This document shows, one piece after another, positions 59,624 to 64,000 of a stretch of DNA of 64,000 bases. This DNA comes from Slackia sp. (GTDB lineage Bacteria; Actinomycetota; Coriobacteriia; Anaerosomatales; Anaerosomataceae). The DNA is taken from assembly GCA_020725885.1 (NCBI GenBank), contig DYEA01000008.1, forward strand, positions 1 to 64,000. Reading direction: 5' to 3'. The notes under the pieces are model-generated. The model was given only the letters and a program-made list of their open reading frames with translations, did not search any database and was not told where the DNA came from. The translations under genes and the position numbers were made by a program. The first letter of the stretch is position 1. Each line of letters starts with the position of its first letter.

Positions 59624-61405
59624 TTAGAAGACCAGGTTCATCGCGATGCCAGTCGTAAGCGACGCGACGACCATGATCGCCGTGGCGAGCGCAGTCTTCT
59701 TCAAGCCGAACTCGCGCAAGAGCACCATGTACGACGCCACGCACGGGAAGGTCACAGCGAGCATGACGGACGCCTTGACGAGCTGGAGCGGCCCGAGCGA
59801 AAGCGGCGCGAGCATCCCGACGGCGATGTCCTTGCGGAAGAAGCCGAGCACGATCGCGAGCGCCGCTTCCGGCGGCAAGCCGAAGAGCGTGTCCATCGCG
59901 GGGCCGATCGCGCCCGCGATCGCCTCGAAGATGCCGCTGCGGTGGATGACGGCGATCACGGCGACGCCGCCGAGCACCACCGGCGTGGCCTCCAGGAGGT
60001 AGCCCTTCAAGCGCATCCAGAGCTTCTTCGCGAGGGTCTGCCACGACGGCAGACGGTACGCCGGTATCTCGAGCACCATCTCGGGCAGGAAGTCCTTGCT
60101 CGTCAGCCGCAGGACCGTCCCGAGCACGAACCACACGACCGCGAGCACCCCGTACACGAGCGCCACGTACCCGATCCCGAACGGTCCGAGCAGCGCCATG
60201 ATCATGGCCTGCAACGCGGCGCATGGCACCCCGACGGAGATCAGCGTCGCCGCGATGAACCGCTCGCGCGGCGTGTCGAGCACGCGCGTCGCGAGGATGC
60301 CCGGCACGTTGCACCCGAACCCGAGGATGACCGGGATCACCGCGTACCCGTGCAGGCCCAGGCGGTGCATCACCCCATCGAGCAGCACCGCGAGCCGCGG
60401 CAGGTAGCCGACGTCCTCCAGGATGCCGAGCACGACGTAGAACGCGATGACGTACGGCAGGACGGCTCCGAGGCTCACGTACAGACCCGTCGTGAGGACT
60501 CCGAGCGACAGCGAGAAGTCGAGCGTCCGCGCGCCGTCCACCACGACGTACGAGCCCACGAGGATGTCGTGCAGCCACCCGCCGCCGCCCAGCGCTCGCG
60601 ACAATGCCTCGACCACCGGCCGCCACACGCCCTCGAAGAGCGGATCCATGACGTACGTGATGATGGATTCGCCGATCGCCCGCACGGCAGCGAACGACGA
60701 CAGCACGACGAGGATCCCGAACGGGATGCCCGTCACGGGCCGGATGCTGATCTCCTCGACGATGTCGCGCCAGGTGTGGTGCCGGTGCTCCAGCCGTTGG
60801 ACCTCGCTCACGATGGCGCCCACCGTCGACCACAGGTCGTCGAACTCCAGCGGCTCGGGGGGAGGCGCGTCCGCGACCCGCTCGATCGCCGCGACCAGGT
60901 CAGCGAGCCCTTCTCCGGAGACGGCCGCGGTCGGCACCACCGGCACGCCGAGCAGCTCCGAGAGGCGCTCCACGTCGATGTGCACGCCGCGGTGCCGCGC
61001 CTCGTCCCAGAGGTTGAGCGCGACCACCATCGGCATCCCCATCTGCCGGAGCTGGAGCGCGAGCGCGAGGTTCCGCTCGAGGTTGGTGGCGTCGAGGACG
61101 TTGACGATGATGCCACCGTCTTCGAGCACGCGGCACGCGACCTCCTCGGCCGGGCACGTGGGGTCGAGGCTGTACGAGCCGGGCACGTCGATGACCGGCA
61201 CCTGCTCGCCCGCCAGACGCATGCGGCCTTCCAAGAAGCTCACGGTCGTGCCGGGGTAGTTGGACGAGACTGTGCCCACGCCCGTCAACCGCGAGAAGAC
61301 GACGCTCTTGCCGACGTTCGGGTTTCCGACGAGCAGGACGCGGCGGGAACCCTTGCCCGCCTCGCTCAGCTCGCCAGGAGCGGCGCAGCAGCTCGCGTCG
61401 GCCAT
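59624..61405 (-). CDS. feoB: Ferrous iron transporter FeoB
   Basis: This 593-aa protein imports Fe2+. It has a G-protein domain (G1 GNPNVGKS near residue 27, G2 region SSNYPGTTVS, G3 DVPGSYSL, G4 NLWDEARH), and then a membrane part with Gate motifs ending in LGFGCNVPGILATRVLD. It is shorter than E. coli FeoB (773 aa) but typical of the compact forms. It ends after about eight membrane helices, with no NfeoB-like C-terminus. FeoA lies 2 bp upstream. An N-terminal CC pair (ASCCAAPG) may bind metal. Stops 4 bases after the shared hairpin. Confidence 0.95.
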   Translation of the reverse strand: MADASCCAAPGELSEAGKGSRRVLLVGNPNVGKSVVFSRLTGVGTVSSNYPGTTVSFLEGRMRLAGEQVPVIDVPGSYSLDPTCPAEEVACRVLEDGGIIVNVLDATNLERNLALALQLRQMGMPMVVALNLWDEARHRGVHIDVERLSELLGVPVVPTAAVSGEGLADLVAAIERVADAPPPEPLEFDDLWSTVGAIVSEVQRLEHRHHTWRDIVEEISIRPVTGIPFGILVVLSSFAAVRAIGESIITYVMDPLFEGVWRPVVEALSRALGGGGWLHDILVGSYVVVDGARTLDFSLSLGVLTTGLYVSLGAVLPYVIAFYVVLGILEDVGYLPRLAVLLDGVMHRLGLHGYAVIPVILGFGCNVPGILATRVLDTPRERFIAATLISVGVPCAALQAMIMALLGPFGIGYVALVYGVLAVVWFVLGTVLRLTSKDFLPEMVLEIPAYRLPSWQTLAKKLWMRLKGYLLEATPVVLGGVAVIAVIHRSGIFEAIAGAIGPAMDTLFGLPPEAALAIVLGFFRKDIAVGMLAPLSLGPLQLVKASVMLAVTFPCVASYMVLLREFGLKKTALATAIMVVASLTTGIAMNLVF

Positions 61406-61407
61406 CG

Positions 61408-61722
61408 TCAGACGGTCTCCTCCTCGGGAACCGGCTCGACGCGCTCGACGATCACGTGCGACGCGATCCCGCGCCCGAGCGCCACGCGGACGCCGTCGCA
61501 ATCCAGCATGACCGGCCCGCGCCCTGGCATGGTGCCGAGCTTGACGACGCGCTTGCCCGGCAGGACCCCTAAGTTGTGGAGCCGCGCCGCCAGACGCTCC
61601 CCGCCCGCGATCCTCACGACGCGAGCCGGCTCGCCGTCTTTGAGCGCGGAGGCGGGCATACCGTCTTGAACGGCCGGGGTCACGGTGGCGCGGCCGCTAT
61701 GGTGTCTGTGTCTGCGCTGCAT
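61408..61722 (-). CDS. feoA: FeoA family protein
   Basis: This 104-aa protein has a FeoA SH3-like fold (about residues 28-100: LKDGEPARVVRIAGGERLAARLHNLGVLPGKRVVKLG). It supports FeoB, which starts 2 bp downstream. ATG 61722, with AGGAG upstream, gives a basic His-rich front (MQRRHRHHSGR). Transcription is from the promoter at 61767-61801. Confidence 0.93.
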   Translation of the reverse strand: MQRRHRHHSGRATVTPAVQDGMPASALKDGEPARVVRIAGGERLAARLHNLGVLPGKRVVKLGTMPGRGPVMLDCDGVRVALGRGIASHVIVERVEPVPEEETV

Positions 61723-61763
61723 TGGAAGATCTCCTGCCTGGTCGACCGAGTAATTCGTAGATG

Positions 61764-61801
61764 TTCACTGTGAATATTAGCACATACTAAGGGAGTCGCA
61801 A
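61764..61801 (-). promoter_or_regulatory. Promoter and two dyad operators of feoAB
   Basis: On the minus strand TTGCGA, 16 bases, then TAATAT form a good sigma-70 promoter upstream of feoA. TTAG-N6-CTAA (61777-61790) lies between -35 and -10 and overlaps the -10, and TTCACAGTGAA (61764-61774, a perfect 11-base dyad) covers the expected start site. The TTAG-N6-CTAA half-sites recall DtxR/IdeR-type iron boxes; the second recalls no box I can name. Iron-dependent repression is the likely control. Confidence 0.6.
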
Positions 61802-61877
61802 GACCATCTGCGTGTCCGTTCGACAGGCAGGGTGGTAGACTCTTCTCACGGTGAGCGTGCGCTGAGAGGATCGCAGC

Positions 61878-62708
61878 ATGGACTTCATCTCGCTGATCTG
61901 GCTGTTCATCATCCTGTCGTCGCTGCAGCCCGCGCTCAGGCAGCGCATGCTGCAGATGGAGCGTCTGCGCGCCATCGCCCGGCTCGAGCGCGAGCGCGGC
62001 AGCCGCGTCATCGTGTTGATCCACCGGCAAGAGACGATGAGCCTGCTCGGCTTCCCGATCTTCCGCTACATCGACATCGACGACTCCGAAGCCGTCCTGC
62101 GCGCCATCAAGATGACGGACGACGACGTGCCGATCGATGTCATCGTGCACACCCCGGGCGGGCTCGTGCTCGCGGCTGAGCAAGTGGCCCGGGCGCTGTG
62201 CCGGCATCCCGCCAAGGTCACCGTCTTCGTGCCGCACTACGCGATGTCGGGCGGCACGCTGATCGCCCTTGCGGCCGACGAGATCGTCATGGACGAGAAC
62301 GCCGTGCTCGGGCCGGTCGACCCGCAATTAGGCCAGCAGCCAGCGGCGTCGGTGCTCCGAGTGCTGGAGCAGAAGCCGATCGAGAAGGTCGACGACGAGA
62401 CGCTCATCCTGGCCGACATCGCCGCCAAGGCGATACGCCAAGTGAAGGAGACCGTCGTCGAGCTGGTCGAGGAGCGCATGGAGCGCGACGCTGCCGAACG
62501 GCTGGCCGAGACGCTGGCGGCCGGGGTGTACACGCACGACTACCCGATCACGGCCAAGCAGGCCCGCGAGCTCGGACTGCCGGTCACCACCGAGATGCCG
62601 CAGATCGTCTACGACATCATGGCGCTTTATCCGCAGACCACGCAGCGGCGGCCGTCGGTGGAGTACATCCCGAGCCCGCGCTCACGCGAGCCAGGCGGGC
62701 CGGCGTAG
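61878..62708 (+). CDS. SDH/SppA-like serine protease (Clp fold)
   Basis: This 276-aa protein has an N-terminal membrane helix (about residues 3-20) and a ClpP-fold protease domain of the SDH/SppA class: VDVIVHTPGGLVLAAEQVARAL and VFVPHYAMSGGTLIALAADEIVMDENAVLGPVDPQLG with the Ser nucleophile in AMSGG. Such proteins are thought to degrade membrane-associated substrates or signal peptides. ATG 61878 has GAGAGGATCGC upstream. It is divergent from feoA, and the intergenic feo operators may affect it as well. Confidence 0.85.
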   Translation: MDFISLIWLFIILSSLQPALRQRMLQMERLRAIARLERERGSRVIVLIHRQETMSLLGFPIFRYIDIDDSEAVLRAIKMTDDDVPIDVIVHTPGGLVLAAEQVARALCRHPAKVTVFVPHYAMSGGTLIALAADEIVMDENAVLGPVDPQLGQQPAASVLRVLEQKPIEKVDDETLILADIAAKAIRQVKETVVELVEERMERDAAERLAETLAAGVYTHDYPITAKQARELGLPVTTEMPQIVYDIMALYPQTTQRRPSVEYIPSPRSREPGGPA

Positions 62709-62769
62709 CGGCGCACAGCGGACGCGGCAGGCCGCCGCGGGCGAGCCGCGAGGCACGAAAGGGGGGCTC

Positions 62770-64000
62770 ATGGGAGGGACGCGCAGGTTCACGATCCTGC
62801 ACTCGAACGACATGCACGGGGACTTCCTCGCGGAGCAGGCCGCTGGAGGAGGGCCCTTGAGCGGCGGGCTGCCGCTGCTCTCGGGCTATCTGAACAAGGT
62901 GCGCGCCGAAGAGGAGAACGCCATCTACGCGATCTCCGGCGACATGCTCCAAGGCTCGATCATCGACTCGGACTTCAAGGGCGTCTCCACGATCGAGATC
63001 ATGAACTACCTTGCGCCCGACATCGTGGGGCTCGGCAACCACGAGGTCGACTACGGCGTGCCGCACCTGCTGTTCTTAGAGAAGATCGCGAACTTCCCCA
63101 TCGTCAACGCCAACCTGTACATCAAGCCGTTCAACAAGCGGATGATGCGCCCGCACTATGTGATGCGCAAAGCCGGATTCGACATCCTGTTCACGGGCAT
63201 CCTCACCGAAAAAGCGCTCGACGCGATCAAGCTGGACGAGCTCATCGGCACGTTCGTCGACATCCACGAAGCGGCGGACGAGGTCGGACGCATCTGCAAC
63301 GCCTACCGCAACGACGACATCGACCTCACGGTGCTGCTCACCCACATCGGCTTCGAGTCCGACAAGGAGCTCGCGGCCGCGCTCGACCCGGCGTGGGGCG
63401 TCGACCTCATCATCGGCGGGCACTCGCACACCGTGCTCTCGGAGCCTGAGCTCGTCAACGGCGTGCTCATCGTGCAAGCCGGGTGCGGCACCGACCAGAT
63501 CGGCCGCTTCGACATCGTGGTGGACGACGACACCAACTCCATCGTGGAGTGGTCGTGGCGGCTCATCCCCATCGACGAGTCCATCGCCGAGCCCGATCAG
63601 GAGCTCGCGAAGTTCATCGAATCCTTCAAGTCGATCGTCGACCGCAAGTACGGCGTCATCCTGTGCAAGCTGGCTCGCGAGCACACGCACCCGGAACGCT
63701 CGGTGGAGACCTCGCTCGGCAACCTGATCGCGGACGCGCTCGCCGAGCAGCTCGGCATCGACGTGATGCTGCTCGGCTCGGGCTCCGTGCGCGTCGAGAA
63801 GCTCGGGCCGACCGTCACGCTGCTCGACCTGATGTCGTGCTTCCCCTACGACGACAGCGTCACGCGGTTCACGGTGACGGGCGCGACGCTTGCGAAGATG
63901 CTCGAGCACTGGATGCGGCCCGAGAACCGGCTGTCGGGCGAAGGCGAGTGCTACCAGGTGAGCGGCGCGGTGCGGTCGCGGTACAGCGACGCCGAGCGGC
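62770..64000 (+). CDS. 5'-nucleotidase/2',3'-cyclic phosphodiesterase-like protein (partial)
   Basis: The first 410 codons are seen and the gene runs past the window end. It is a two-domain nucleotidase of the UshA type: metal motifs LHSNDMHGDF at residue 10, ISGDMLQG, GLGNHEVDYG, LLTHIGFESD and IGGHSHTVLS, then the substrate-binding domain beginning near residue 310 (VETSLGNLIADALAEQ). There is no signal peptide, so this member should stay in the cytoplasm, unlike periplasmic UshA. ATG 62770 has AAAGGGGGG upstream. It lies 61 bp after the SDH-like protease gene and may be transcribed with it. Confidence 0.88.
   Translation, partial: MGGTRRFTILHSNDMHGDFLAEQAAGGGPLSGGLPLLSGYLNKVRAEEENAIYAISGDMLQGSIIDSDFKGVSTIEIMNYLAPDIVGLGNHEVDYGVPHLLFLEKIANFPIVNANLYIKPFNKRMMRPHYVMRKAGFDILFTGILTEKALDAIKLDELIGTFVDIHEAADEVGRICNAYRNDDIDLTVLLTHIGFESDKELAAALDPAWGVDLIIGGHSHTVLSEPELVNGVLIVQAGCGTDQIGRFDIVVDDDTNSIVEWSWRLIPIDESIAEPDQELAKFIESFKSIVDRKYGVILCKLAREHTHPERSVETSLGNLIADALAEQLGIDVMLLGSGSVRVEKLGPTVTLLDLMSCFPYDDSVTRFTVTGATLAKMLEHWMRPENRLSGEGECYQVSGAVRSRYSDAER

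Noticed and set aside
59063-61669. An 868-codon plus-strand open frame across feoB
   Set aside because: It has no recognisable protein pattern. feoB on the other strand is complete with all motifs. It also runs through the second half of the peroxiredoxin in the wrong frame.

Overview
The window is 64 kb of GC-rich bacterial DNA, densely coding, with many GTG and some TTG starts and many stop/start overlaps of the ATGA or GTGA type. The gene set is that of an anaerobic, hydrogen-using actinobacterium, probably of the Coriobacteriia or a related anaerobic class. It includes a four-subunit pyruvate:ferredoxin oxidoreductase, a [NiFe]-hydrogenase maturation set, an AmmeMemoRadiSam radical SAM enzyme, FeoAB, abundant cyclic-di-GMP proteins, and two genes whose in-frame TGA codons are best read as selenocysteine. 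The taxonomic placement is inference. No CRISPR array, insertion sequence, prophage, tRNA or rRNA was seen, and no stretch over 300 bases lacks a gene.

Layout. 1-4.0 kb (minus): a secreted SdrD-like surface protein cut by the window edge, and Lon. 4.1-20.1 kb (plus): a secreted protein, a PIN-membrane-TPR fusion, thioredoxin reductase and thioredoxin. Then follows a nickel block (DUF3842, CooT-like protein, a small MCE-starting protein, CbiM/Q/O-type ECF importer, zinc-ribbon HEPN-like protein, HypF-C-D-E), an EamA transporter and phosphoglucose isomerase. 20.2-47.4 kb (minus): a symporter with its small subunit and a universal stress protein. Next is a 12-gene co-directional run from an OmpR regulator/kinase pair through QueT, a hydrogenase-like GGDEF fusion, AmrS, a selenocysteine FrnE/DsbA protein, a glycosyltransferase, TSUP, GNAT, LytS/LytTR and a phosphoesterase. 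This is followed by asd-lysC, a PstS-like lipoprotein with an HD-GYP protein, porGDAB, dnaX-ybaB-recR, SRP RNA and a DivK-like receiver. 47.5-64 kb (mixed strands): hydrolases, an orphan ABC ATPase, psuK-psuG, a cold-shock protein, a REC-GGDEF cyclase, CcsA-like cytochrome c assembly genes, a PdaA-like deacetylase, endonuclease V, DUF72, a selenocysteine peroxiredoxin, feoAB, an SDH-type protease and a 5'-nucleotidase cut by the window edge.

How the parts fit. Nickel uptake and trafficking (8.5-12.1 kb) feeds HypC-F, so a [NiFe] hydrogenase should exist elsewhere in the genome. Ferredoxin reduced by POR and hydrogen redox state could be sensed by the hydrogenase-like GGDEF protein, which would report to cyclic-di-GMP. 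That protein sits directly upstream of AmrS and a selenocysteine thiol-redox protein. Peroxide and thiol defence appears in TrxA/TrxB, the selenocysteine peroxiredoxin and the FrnE-like protein.

The most notable signals are the two recoded TGA codons with downstream SECIS-like hairpins, the PIN-TM-TPR fusion, the hydrogenase-GGDEF/AmrS/selenocysteine-FrnE neighbourhood, and the lack of any stop codon between DUF72 and the peroxiredoxin.
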